Of a stretch of 64,000 nucleotides of DNA, positions 50,601 to 61,480 are shown piece by piece. Within the stretch, counting starts at the first letter, position 1, and each line of letters opens with the position of its first letter. Under the pieces are notes generated by a model. That model was given only the letters and a program-made list of their open reading frames with translations, searched no databases and was not told where the DNA came from. The stretch comes from Acridotheres tristis (lineage: Eukaryota > Chordata > Aves > Passeriformes > Sturnidae), in NCBI GenBank assembly GCA_037013685.1, contig CM072889.1:5775976-5839975 (forward strand). Direction: 5' to 3'. The position numbers and the translations under genes are program-made.

Positions 50601-51475
50601 GAACCAGTCTTGCAACATCACAGACTAGGTAGTACTTTCCAAACTCATTGTGGAAGTGGTTCAGATGAACATGATTAGTGAGTTTAGTAACTGGATTGCC
50701 CAATAATTTGCTTTCCTAGCATGTCAGCGTTGTGTACAGCTGTACCTCATTTGCTCCACTCAAATAAATATTAGTTAACTTCTAAGGGCAGCCAGAGTGA
50801 AGCCATCAATTCACAGATATCCTTGCTGGCAGCCCTGTCAGTATAACTCCAGAGCCATTGGCTCCAAAGCCTTTCCCACACTGCTTTCTCAGTCATGCAG
50901 TGCCTCAAAAGCCTGAATTAAAGTACAGTACAGCATAATAGATCAGACAAAAGCAAACTGTTATGCCTTTAAGAACACCATTTTACTCTTCAACCTGCAC
51001 AGTTGAGGAAGAGGCAGGGTACAGAAAGGAGGAGAAATGACAAAGTAAGGATGATATAAAGGGTGTCTGTCTGGTAACAGACAACAGCATTTCTCGTTTC
51101 CTTTAACATCTGCTGCTGCAGAACTTTAGGCTAGAAATGCTGGTATGGGGATATATTTGGGATTTGTGCTGAAAATTACTTTATTATTAAAGGGACATTT
51201 CTGTTATATCTGAGCAGCATTTACCTGGAGTTAAGGCTGTTTCTGCTCTTCACCCCACACAGTGGGGAGGAGGCTGTGGGGGAGACACAGCCAGGGGATA
51301 GCTGACACCAAGAGATACCCCAGATCAATGGTACCATGTTTAACAAGAAAAAAACCTAGGCAATAACAACTGAAATGGGGGACGTTTGGTGTGATGGTGT
51401 TTGGCATTTCCCAGTCCCAGCTGGATGGAGCCCAGCTTTCCTTGGGCTGGCTGAGCCGCTGTCCCCTCATAGGAA
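47641..51475. other. AT-rich noncoding DNA
   Basis: No gene recognised. A GC-richer part lies at about 49260-49660 and another at about 51230-51470, just before the LTR fragment; the latter could belong to the same LTR but I could not match it. The stretch 50160-50480 is complex, with no repeat, and might be conserved noncoding DNA. Confidence 0.45.
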
Positions 51476-51670
51476 ATGTGGAAGGAATTATTTGCTTTGC
51501 TTGTCCATAGGATTCTTGCTTTATTAGTTAAACTCAGGTTTATTGACTTTATCTCAACCCATGATTTTTGTCGCTTTACCCTTCTGGTTCTCCTCCTTGT
51601 CCCACTGCAGGGAGTGAGGGAGCAACTGCATGGGGCTGAACTGCCTACAGAGGTTAACCCATGGCGTTAC
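51476..51670 (+). mobile_element. LTR 3'-end fragment, plus strand
   Basis: The sequence CTTTATTAGTTAAACT, then GACTTTATCTCAACCCATGA, TTACCCTTCTGGTTCTCCTC, CCCACTGCAGGGAGTGAGGG, GCATGGGGCT and finally GAGGTTAACCCAT follows, from memory, the order of the last 200 bp of an avian endogenous retrovirus LTR that ends in GGTTAAACCACGACA. The terminal bases are mutated and the 5' part is missing or unrecognisable. The 69-codon frame at 51476-51685 is only an accidental reading through this LTR. No internal retroviral genes are present. Confidence 0.62.
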
Positions 51671-54600
51671 CACTACCACAGTTAGGATAGGGAGGATTTC
51701 CCCTATTCATATTTCAGAGGCTTTTTTTCAGTATCAGCATTTCAACTGCTGTCTGATAATCCTGCTGTGACATCAGAAAAAAAAAGATTCTGTCAACAGT
51801 TCAATTTAAAATTTTATTTTTTAAACTTATAAAGGAGTATTGATGGCAATTCATCCCTTTTCTATATTAAACTATTTAAAAGATGTCTCTGGGGGTTCCA
51901 TCTGCAAGCTGATGAATCTGAAATTTGTAGCAGCAATGCTGAGAAGAGGCTGACTGTTCTTTACACTGAGCTGCATATTTTCCATTTACAGATCCAAAAT
52001 TCCTGCACTTTCTAGAGTGTTTGTTCTTAAATGACATCTACTGACATTTACATCTATAGCTTTAATGGCTGCATCTCCTGAAGGGGAACATGGCTGAGGG
52101 GCAGGATTTGCCATCCTGTGCTAGGACAAAGCCATTTGGAAGAAATAAATTATTTGGGACAAGAAGAGACAAGATGATAAATGGAGTAAGTATTAATTAG
52201 CAGTTAATGACTCCAGAGGGAGGACAGACAGCTCAGAGGCAACTTGTAGGCTTAGTCTGGGAAGGGGTTTTCCCTCAGAAATGCTCCAAAGGAGAGTTGT
52301 GGCCTTGGAGAGGAGGAGGAGGTGGGAAAGCTGCTCAGCAGACATAATACTCCCTGAAGTTGAACTGCAGCTCATGAAATGTTTTCCCTCCACTTGACTC
52401 TATTAATTATATCAGGTTAACAAACACTAAGCCAAGTCTATTCAATGTTTTCCTGACTAGTACTGAATTCTTGGAATTTACAGGGATCTGTTAGTTACTA
52501 TGTGCATATATTCATACAACTTTTATTTTGAGAAATAATTCTCTTTCAGTGTTTGTTCCTGTTGCTTTGGAGTTTTGCCACCCCAGTGTGTGATTAGAGG
52601 CAGAGGATGGTGTGTGTGTTTTGTCATAGTGGGCCATAAGAGGATCCAAATACTAAATATAATGTCTTACTTTGCAGTGGCTCTCTGCTACTAATATATT
52701 TGTCTTTGTCTTGCTCCTGCAGGTATTATTAAGACTATTCATAAACCGAAGTCACACTATTTCAGTGGCTAAATAAATTTAGAAGGATAATTCTAAATTG
52801 TCTATCAATAGTTTCTTCACAAGGCATTACAAATTTACCACTGCTAGCTATGGTGCCCTGCTTCAATGCAGCAAAACCACAATCATTAGTGGAATTACTA
52901 GTTCAATGCAGTGGATTATATATATCCAATATTCCAATTTATTTCTTGTTTAAATCCTTTGTTTATTTCTCCTGGTTCTTCTTTGAAATACCATGTGAAT
53001 ATTTGCATTTGTTCCTCCCATCCTTGCACAGATCACTGTGCTCTTATCTTTAAGCAGTTATGGCTGGTTTGGGAATAAGACAGTAATTTTATTGGATTGT
53101 GGCCCCTATTGGCAGCACCAAATTTTCCTGGTTCTTTAAGGAGGAATTTTGTAGTGAGACTAGGACCTTAAAATAAAATTACTTTTGAAACAAGATGAGA
53201 TTTTCCTAGTTATGTTTCCTCCATAAAACAGACCCACTGACATGCCAAATATCCCTTGTGAAGTACCCCACTGTAGAATTCAGGATTTGTGTAAGTTATG
53301 GAATACTTCTTTCCTCCTTTGAAACTCTGGATTACTTTATTAGACTCACTCTTCCATTAGGAGATTGGGCTTGCAGGGCAAAGCCAATATGTAATGGATA
53401 TTCCTGGGTGGAAGGGGGAACACACCAGTTTCTGGAAGACAAAATTAAACAGGAACCACAGTAATGCCCAGTGACAAAAGTTCCAAAGCACCCCTAGGCT
53501 TTTGTAATGCCTCTTTAATGGAAAGAAACCTTTCTAAAACTCAGCGTTTTATCAGGAGTTTAGATGGGGGAAGAAAAACCCCTATAGTTTTGTGAATATT
53601 GTCCCGAAATCAAGGAGAAATAAAGAAGAAAACTTCTATTTCCAGAAGGAATTGAACTGCACAAGGTCTACATGACTGCTTTTGTTAACTTCTGAAATGT
53701 ACTGTTACAGAGGGAAAGTGCTGTTTGTTGTTTGTATTCTTTTGTCATTGAACATAACTAAGCAGGGGCTCAAAAAATTAATTCTCAAAGAGGCAATTAA
53801 AATTAATGTCTATGATGGATAGAGGAGAGGGGACATGTATAATAGCTTGTGGTTAAGTAAATCAAAATTTTGAGAAGAATCATGGGATTGTGTATGACCT
53901 GTAATGGGAGAATAGTGGGGGAGACTGTTGCATTCTTCTGACGAGACAGAAGCTTACCTGAGAGCTGATCAGTGGCTTTAACTCTCTGCTCTGGAATCTA
54001 AATTAGGTAGATAGATTCTACTCTCAAGGTCTCCTGCCTTGGTTATTCCCTTGAGCACTTAAAGTACTATATATTCATCTACTGTACTCTAGTGACCCAG
54101 TATGCTGCCCAGCTTCTCCTGGTTATCTTTTGAAGGACAAAAATCTATTTTACCCCATCATTGTTATTTTGGAGAGTTTCTTGTTTGTCCTAAATGAATA
54201 AGACTCCCAGTAAATTTCTGTATTAACTAGAATAAAGCAACATATCAAGGCCTGTGAGTAGTAGTATGGATTTTAATTGTTTTACTGTAACTCAGCATGT
54301 CTTAAATTTATGTATGTATTTAGACTATATGTAAAATAAATGCTATTATCTTCAACATTATTTTAGTGGGAAGATTAACCTCTGTGAAGAAATTTACTTT
54401 TAGTCGCATTTACCCTTTAGTTCAGAAGTAGTAGTTCCCTAGGCCAGATTTCAAAGAGAGCCTTCCTTGTGCAGGTTTGTGTTCTGCTTCTAATTTTCTG
54501 GGAAATGGGAGAGTGCAAAATTCCAGCCTTTTTATGTTAGCTTCCTAGATGGCATTGTTTTTTCTAAGAAAATGCCTGGAAACCAACCTGCTGTTCCATA

Positions 54601-55487
54601 GAGGACATATACATGCTGGGTCTCAGTTAAAAAAAAGAGCTGCTATGAATGTCAAAACAAAACAATTAGGGAAAGATTAATTGCATTTTTTAGGCAGCAA
54701 ATCTTTGTTAAAAAAACAAAACAAAAATGGCAAGATATATCTGCTCTTAGCAGTTTTTCTTACTATATGTTTTGTTGCAAGGCCTTGGGTTTTAGGGTGG
54801 GTTTTTTCATATTAACTTCTGCCATCTCTCTTGCAGAAAGTAGAAGATTGTGCATGCAGTAGGGATTGTAGAAGGAAGAAAAGGGAGTCCTATGATTAAG
54901 ATAATAAAATTATATAGAGATATTTCTTTATCCTTCCTCTGCAGGTTTCCTTTTTATGCTAGGATGGTCTTGTTATGAGCAGTCCTGTATGTAGGCTCTC
55001 TGTAAGTCTCATTTTCAGACCATATTAACACTGCACTGTGCCTGCTAAAGCATCTCCCTTGAAGAAGGTACCTCTTAGCACAGGCATGCTGCTGCACCAG
55101 GGCTGCTGACAGACACCAAAGCTTTTGCTCCCCAGGAGACTCTGGCTCTATCTGCATTTGCCTAAAAGACAGGATAAAAAGCCCATCTTTCTCTTTTTTT
55201 CTGGCAAAGATATCTTATGCAACTCAAGCTACTGATTATTTCAAAGCCAATAAACACTTAACACTCTTTGCCTCAGTCTTGCATCCTTAAAATGTGCAAG
55301 TAACATTACCCTTTATCTTTCTAACGTGTGAAATTAAAAAGGGGAAGGGAATTTTTTCCCTTGAGAAACTCAGAGGCTCTCCTCAGCATTGAAATAAGTA
55401 CTGTGGCTACACCATGGACAAAGAGGAGATCTTAAAAAAAAATTTAAAACTACCGGTAATTACTTCCACTACCTGGACCTTGTCCTA
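51671..55487. other. AT-rich noncoding DNA
   Basis: No gene or repeat family recognised. A purine-rich part (GAGGAGGAGGAGG) lies at about 52308-52322. The chance frames stay under 70 codons. Confidence 0.5.
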
Positions 55488-55725
55488 TACCTGTGGTGAC
55501 CAGTGGTAGGACACAGGAAAATAGAATGACATTGTGTCAGAAGAGGTTCAGATTGCATAGTAGGAAAAGGTTCTTCACCCAGAGAGTGGCTGCTCACTGG
55601 AAGGGGGTTCCCCAGGGAACTGGGCTTAGTAGTTTAGATTTAGGTAGCCATGAAGGGACCAGAGACTTGGAGCCAATGATCCTTATGGGTCCCTTCTAAC
55701 TTGAGATACTCTTTAATTCATGACA
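55488..55725 (+). mobile_element. CR1 LINE 3' end, plus strand
   Basis: The segment order is GACCAGTGGTAGGACACAGG, AATAGAATGACATTGTGTCA, GAGGTTCAGATTGCATAGTA, GGAAAAGGTTCTTCACCCAG, GAGTGGCTG, TTCCCCAGGGAAC, then TAGGTAGCCATG, TTGGAGCCAATGATCCTTAT and GGGTCCCTTCTAACTTGAGA. This is the 3' untranslated end of an avian CR1 subfamily, extending to the 3' terminus. The usual ATTCTATG tail is reduced to a degenerate ACTCTTTAATTCATGAC. It is a 5'-truncated, noncoding copy. The 68-codon frame across it is not a gene. Confidence 0.95.
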
Positions 55726-57299
55726 GATTTCAATATAGACAGTGTATAGAAATTCTCTTCTGATCCTTGGACTCATGACCCTGAGCACTAAAGCTGAGTA
55801 GCTTCACTCTGGACTTTCCAAGGTGATAATGTTCAAAGTATATGTCATATAGAGGGCAGAAAAAGAATAAAGGGCTGATTGTGCTTTGTTTTGTTCTAGG
55901 AAAGGACATTTTAATTTACAAAGGTAAAAAATTAGTACGCAAAGGTGAAAAAAACCTTACTGCAGAGAAGGGAATTAGGGCACATTTTCTTTTTTCTTAT
56001 TCATTAAAAATTCCCCAATACTTCCTTAAGGCAGAAATTCAAGGACAGCCTGTTTACTTAAACTGGATACAAAATTCTTCAAATTATAATGATTCAAACG
56101 TGTCCTATTCATCAGTTGTTCTGATGGAGGCAGACCCTCCACACTAGTCTGGTATCCTGTGGCAGTCAATTGAAACTCTATTTCAAAGTAACAGATTCTC
56201 CAGAGACAAAGTCCTCCAATAATCTGCATCTAATAGCAGAATCCAGGACTTGAGGATTTCTGTCCATCTAATGAATTTCCCTGTGATCTCATTTTCCAAA
56301 GCAGCAACAGTTTATTTCTCTTTATTTCTTGACAATAAGAACTGAGCTAAAGGAAAGTTACTCATAGAACTTTAAAGTATTGAGTCATTCATTTATTCAC
56401 AGAGATAATTAACAGCTGTAGTTTTACATTAACTGTTTTTCTGTTGCACTAGATAGCAATTTAAGCTAGATTTTCAATCATCTGCAACATTAACAAAAAA
56501 AAAAAAAGCCAACCAACCACAAATAAAATAGACTTTCTTCTTCACGTTGAAAGCTGATTTCTCTTTTGTGTTGGATGACTAAGTACCTACCACCAGAAAT
56601 AAAAGGGAGTAAGAAAGAGCTAAGCATAATAATACAGAATAGATAGTTAAATATGGAAAGGACCAAAAAAATGAACCAAACAAAAAACCCTAACAACAAA
56701 CAAATAAGCCCCCTCACTGGTGGGGTTACAACTGAGACATTAGGGCAGGTGTTAGGAGACTTCTGCAGCACCAGCCTGGAGCAGAGGGATTTCAAAAATC
56801 CATAAACCTCTGTAATGTTCCTTTTAGCTTGGCCTTGATATAGGAAAAGGCAACATACAGGAAATTCAATCATCTTTCTGTCCACAGCAGAAGGTTATTT
56901 TCCAAGGTCTGTCTTACCATGGGTCAGCCCTGCTGGATGATCTTTTACTTCCCTCTCTAATGGGAGCTGGGTGAAGGTGGTGAGACCTTCTTGGGGAGGT
57001 GCTACCCTAGTCCAGAGCAGCAGGATGGTGTAGTCCTTTAAAAGAAACATCCCAGAGCCTGCAGGCTCATAAAGAACATTTTGAAAACAAAGTTTTAATT
57101 TTGCTGGTTCACCTCTTAAGCTTTATGGTGTTTGAGTTTTAAAAAGCTTTGATAGGTATTATGCAAATTGTATAATGATTAAAAGATTATTTCATTTTTT
57201 CAGGGTGTATGGTAAAGTAAGCATCCTAATGGAGGATTTTTTCCCTAAATTGTGACAGATCTGCATATGGCAGACAGTTGAGCTTTTTTTTAAAACTAC
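55726..57299. other. Noncoding DNA
   Basis: No gene recognised. An A13 run at 56494-56506 and an A/C-rich patch at about 56655-56705 are present. The 131-codon minus frame (56490-56885) begins and ends in such low-complexity sequence; it is hydrophobic because of T-rich codons and has no domain signature. The part 56890-57070 is somewhat GC-richer and unassigned. Confidence 0.5.
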
Positions 57300-57430
57300 C
57301 CGCTCATTGATGGTTCTTTTGGTTTGGTTTCTTTTTTGGAGGTGATTGGGTGGGAGGATTTGCAGTGGTTTTGGGGGGGGTTGGGAGTTGTCTGTTGGTT
57401 GGTTGGTTTGAGTTTGTTTTAAAGGGAGTG
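57300..57430. repeat. G/T-rich low-complexity tract
   Basis: Contains GGTTTGGTTT, GATTGGGTGGGAGG and an eight-G run, followed by GTTGGTTGGTTGG units. Many closely spaced G clusters on the plus strand make a G-quadruplex possible. The minus-strand frame across it (57192-57455) is a run of P, Q, T and K from the complementary C/A-rich strand and is not a gene. Confidence 0.85.
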
Positions 57431-59864
57431 GGGTTTGATTGATTTCAGAATGCAATTAAAAGAAATGTTTTCCATAGCAGGTGCATAGACTTGCTCATGC
57501 AGAGTTTAATGCCCAGGTCTCACTAAATTTCAGCTGGACTGCACATGAATTGGCTTTTATACTGACACTAGAAAAAGTCCCATACTGGTTTATAAAAATA
57601 TTTCCTCCTCAGTAATGAGTGCAAGAGAAACTTTTTGCTTGAGAGTTTTCGATCAACTCTGTCTCTAATTGTCATTACTGCCAGTGATGATTTGAAACTC
57701 AGCTCCAAGTTTATCATATAACATTTTGTATCAGCTGTAAAATTCTCCAATGTTTGATTGAATGGCAAATGTTATTATCCTCCCAAAAGGTTTTAATTAA
57801 GATGTTTGGAGGCCAAACAGCTGTGCATGGAAATGCTTACTTCAGCTGAAAAAATCAAACTTTGGAACCCATATTTTCAAATATGTAATTTATATGCCTT
57901 ATCTTCTGCTCACTATAGAAATCTAAATTAATGTAACTAGGGGAAATTACAGACACACTTCTGCTGGTACAAACTGTGGAGCTGGGAATGAAAATGAGCA
58001 CAGGGTTCATCTCTTTGTATATGCAGAACATCTGATTGCTACACCTTGGCACAAGCATCTCTACCAGAGAAGATTGAGCCTAGGAGGGAAAAGGCTGAAA
58101 AATCAGGAAGACTTGAAGTAGTGCATGAGTGCTTCTCTAAAGTAAAGATTGATTTTCTAGGCATTTTCTGTCTTAAATCCAAAGTATCCAAATGTAAGGC
58201 ATCTAGTGATCTCTTACGGTAAAACTTTTGGAAGGTGGATAATTTTTCTGTAAGAGTTGTGTCTGTCCCTCACTCAGTTTTATAACTGATGTTGCTGGGT
58301 ACCAAGCTTTAGGAACTTTTTTTTTTTGGAGAGGCAGGGAGGGACGTTGCTTCTGTGGTTTGTCTTGGTATTTGTTTCTTGTCTGGTTAGGTTTTTTTAA
58401 ATCTCAGCAAATCCTACTGCCTTCCTCAGAAAGGCACTGTACAACATGCATGTTATGGAGCTCTATTTTATTTAGAATTCAGGTTTTCTGCCGGGGTTAC
58501 GGTGGGTATTTTTGTGAAAATTCCCTAGTATGTAATTCTTGCAGCATAAAAATATAAAATAAGACTATTAAAAATTTCAAAGCAAAGAAGTCTTTTGCCT
58601 GCACTATGAACGAAAGCAGAGTGAGGGGCTCCTAGAACAGCAACTGTTGGACAAATTTACTTCAATTTTTTCTACTTTGCTGATTGAATGAGCTTGAAAA
58701 TTGGGAGTAACCTTGAAGACTGAACAGAGAAATTCGGTATTCTGATCCCACCAAAGGAGTTAGAGGTGTCCAAGGGCCAGGACTGAAGTGCCTTATAGCA
58801 GACGCCTTCTTGTACAGGCAGATCCTTGTTGTAGATCCTGCTAGGGTGTGACAGTGAAAGTAGACACTGAAAGAGGCATGAGCACCCCTTTCCCTGTGCT
58901 TTCATCCTCTCTGTGCCTGCCTCACCTCTTTCCAGAAACAAATTACCAGAATATACCCTAAGAACTGTGTATGCTGCCTCCATAAATTTAAAAAAAAAAA
59001 AAATAGCTGGACCATTTTAACAGCCTCTTTCCTGGCAGGCACATCTCGTCTGTCATAGGAATCTAATTCAGAGGCACAGTAGGTTTCCAGCCATTAGCAG
59101 ATGTTGTAGGTTACATTCCATTCACTACCCTTTGGAAAAAAATACCCAGCACATATTCTAACAAAGAAGAACTGTGCCTCTTGGGAAGAGGCTTGCCATG
59201 CTATAGAACTCCCGATTTAAAATGTTTTGCAAGAAGGAAGAGATGCAAGAAATCTTTGTGTGCTGGAGGACAAGAAAGCAAATGTTCACACCATATTCAC
59301 TTTCCAATACGCAAGAGCAGCTTCCCAAAGTAAAATTAAATCAGACAGAACTCCAGTGTCAATAAAATACAAAGTTTTTTGTGCCAGTGTCTTTCAAATG
59401 AATTTCAGGGTATGCTTGCTTTCTTCCCTGCTGTGCTCCCCTGCAACTCATACAGCCCAGGTTCTTATGTCTGAGACAGAACAGAAATCAAATTCATGGG
59501 ATATTCCCTCCTCATCTTTCTCTTTCCTGTCTCTAGTAGTGCTGATGTGATCCCTAGAAGATGGAGGAGAGGATTTCCCCTTCAGCTCCCTTGAATTCAA
59601 GTAGTAATTATGGCATTTACCACTCCGTTCAAAAACTAGCTAAACGTTAATACCCAGGAGTCTGAAGACACACTGTCAGTCAAGAGAAGTGTCAGTCTTG
59701 CTCTTGTGCAGGGCATAGCTGAGGGCAGAAGTGACCAGGTGTTCTGGTCACTGGTGACACCAGGGAGGAGACTGCACTGTGGCAAGAGAGCAGCTCTGTT
59801 TGACAGCCCCTGCCCAAGTGTGAGCAAGCCCCAGGTAAAGCTGCCCTCACTTGCAGCTTAGGGC
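57431..59864. other. AT-rich noncoding DNA
   Basis: No gene recognised. A14 lies at 58990-59003. Two small adjacent hairpins lie at 59732-59750 (TGACCAG/CTGGTCA) and 59751-59763 (CTGGTG A CACCAG), close to the 5' end of the next CR1 copy. Confidence 0.5.
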
Positions 59865-60236
59865 TGAGGAAACAGTTGGTGTTTAGTACCAAGAAAAGAA
59901 GGCTCAGGAGAGACATTATTCCTCTCTACAACTACCTGAAAGGTTGTGGCAAGGTGGGGGTTGGTCTTTTCTTCTCAAACAGTGACAGGACAAGAGGAAA
60001 TGACCTCAAGTTGTACTAGGGATATTAGGAAAGATATTAGGAAAAAATATTTCACTGAGAGACTGAAGAATTGGAATGGGCTGCCCAGGGAAGTAGAATC
60101 CATATGCCTGAAAGCGTTAAAAGAAACCAGTAGAAGTGTCACTTGACAATATGGTTTAGTGGACATGGTGGCATTTGTTTGAAGGTTGATGATCTTAGAG
60201 GTCTTTTCCAACCTCAGTCATTCTGCTTTTCTGTAG
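59865..60236 (+). mobile_element. CR1 LINE 3' end, plus strand, diverged
   Basis: It matches the CR1 3' region in order: AAGAAAAGAAGGCTCAGGAG, GAGACATTATTCCTCTCTAC, ACTACCTGAAAGG, CAGTGACAGGACAAGAGGAA, ATGACCTCAAG, ATATTAGGAAAAAATATTTC, ACTGAGAG, GGGCTGCCCAGGGAAGTAGA, then GATGATCTTAGAGGTCTTTT, CCAACCTCAGTCATTCTG. It reaches the 3' end, where the ATTCTG tail is degraded. A 12-bp unit (GATATTAGGAAA) is duplicated in tandem at about 60021-60044. The frames at 59946-60146 (+) and 59975-60211 (-) are accidental. The copy is noncoding. Confidence 0.93.
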
Positions 60237-61024
60237 CTACTTTTAGTTGGATCTGCCAGCTCCTCCTGCACCATTGCACTGATTTCAGGCACACAGAGGT
60301 GAGGTGAGAATAAAACCCTGCACATTGTAGGATCTGTACCTCTGGGAAGCTGTTGGGAATTGCCAGAGGGCATGCTGTACTGTTGGCAGTCCCAGAAGAG
60401 CCTCACTAAGGAATCAGAACCCATTACATGGAAGTTGTATTTCCAAACACTTGCAGCAGAAATCTCAGTGTGACAATAACTGGGAATTATGACCCTCAGG
60501 GTGGAAAGCAAAATGTTCTGTTGTTATGGGAGGCGGTAATGGATGTTGTGTCAGGTGATGCAGCTCTTCTGCCTGGATCAGAGCAGTGCAGAGGAGCAGG
60601 GAACCCCCCGTGCTGATGCTGAAAGGAACAAAGTGTTCTGGCCCTTGCTTCCCTTGGTAGCTCAGCCATGGTGTTTGTGGAGCACCTGGCAGAGAGGTGG
60701 GTGCATCTGGATGTTCATTCTCTGTCTCTGCCTGTCATGTGCTTTTATTCTAGTTTTGCAAATTTAAAGGTCTGGGCTTAATCTTAAGACTCCACAGTGA
60801 TGTGAAGAATGTTTAGAAAATTACATTTTTGTAAAGTTATATGATCTGCTTTGGTAGTGTTATACACACAATATTCAGCTAAGGATTAAGAAATAAGGCA
60901 CTTAACAGAACTGATTGAATGATCAGATATGCACGTTTTCTGGCAAGTGCTGCCAGGTGCAAGTGCTTCCATGATCACGTATTCTTAAACTAACCCATAT
61001 TCTGCACTTCAGCCCCCGATCATC
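60237..61024. other. GC-richer noncoding stretch between two CR1 copies
   Basis: More GC-balanced than most of the window, especially 60240-60720. No repeat segment or gene could be matched. The overlapping 60-100-codon frames on both strands have no domain signature. It could contain further unrecognised retroelement sequence. Confidence 0.4.
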
Positions 61025-61480
61025 TTGGTTGTGCTGCACTCATTCCATTGTGCCACTGACAAGCTCAGCTCTGGACAAAATATTCCAGCTGAAGTCTCAG
61101 AAGTGCCGAACAGGAGGCAATAACCCTCAATATCTCAGCCACTACTCTCATATCTATACCATCTGCAAACCGGGTATTGCCTTGCTCACCATGCAGGTTG
61201 TTAATTTAAAAAACAAAAACAAAACAAACTTGAGAAATATTTGGTCTGGTATTGAAGTGTCAATCCCTGAGAGGTCCCACCAGCAACTGGCCACCAGCTG
61301 GACTATGGCTTTTCACCATCACTTTTCTTGTTTCTCTTCTTGTGATTAGAAATGGCCTTGAGGAAGACTTGCTGCATAATTTTCCCACAGACTGATATTT
61401 CCTATAACTTCCTCCTTTTTATTAAAAATGGGTTATATGCCTTTCTCCAGTCATAAGGAAGTCCCTGACCACCACACCCT
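61025..61480 (-). mobile_element. CR1 LINE ORF2 (reverse transcriptase) relic, minus strand
   Basis: Read on the minus strand, decayed CR1 ORF2 landmarks occur in the right order. A stretch at about 61413-61470 resembles VPEDWRKANVTPIFKKG. A segment at 61260-61300 resembles SWRPVTSGVPQGSVLGP (here SSWWPVAGGTSQG). The catalytic FADD motif appears as FADG (61158-61169). A piece at about 61030-61130 resembles the LYSALVRPHLEYC C-terminal region. The distance between the PIFKKG-like and PQG-like parts is only about 150 bp, far shorter than in intact elements, so an internal deletion of a few hundred bp is likely. Stops, frameshifts and the lost second aspartate show it is dead. The intact protein primes reverse transcription of CR1 RNA at nicked target DNA. 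The plus-strand frame 61029-61349 is an antisense shadow. Confidence 0.82.

Noticed and set aside
51476..51685. 69-codon plus-strand frame
   Set aside because: The DNA matches an LTR 3' end; the frame is accidental.
55493..55699. 68-codon plus-strand frame
   Set aside because: It lies wholly in the CR1 3' untranslated region.
56490..56885. 131-codon hydrophobic minus-strand frame that could suggest a membrane protein
   Set aside because: The hydrophobic residues come from T-rich codons opposite A/C-rich low-complexity sequence, and there is no family signature or exon context.
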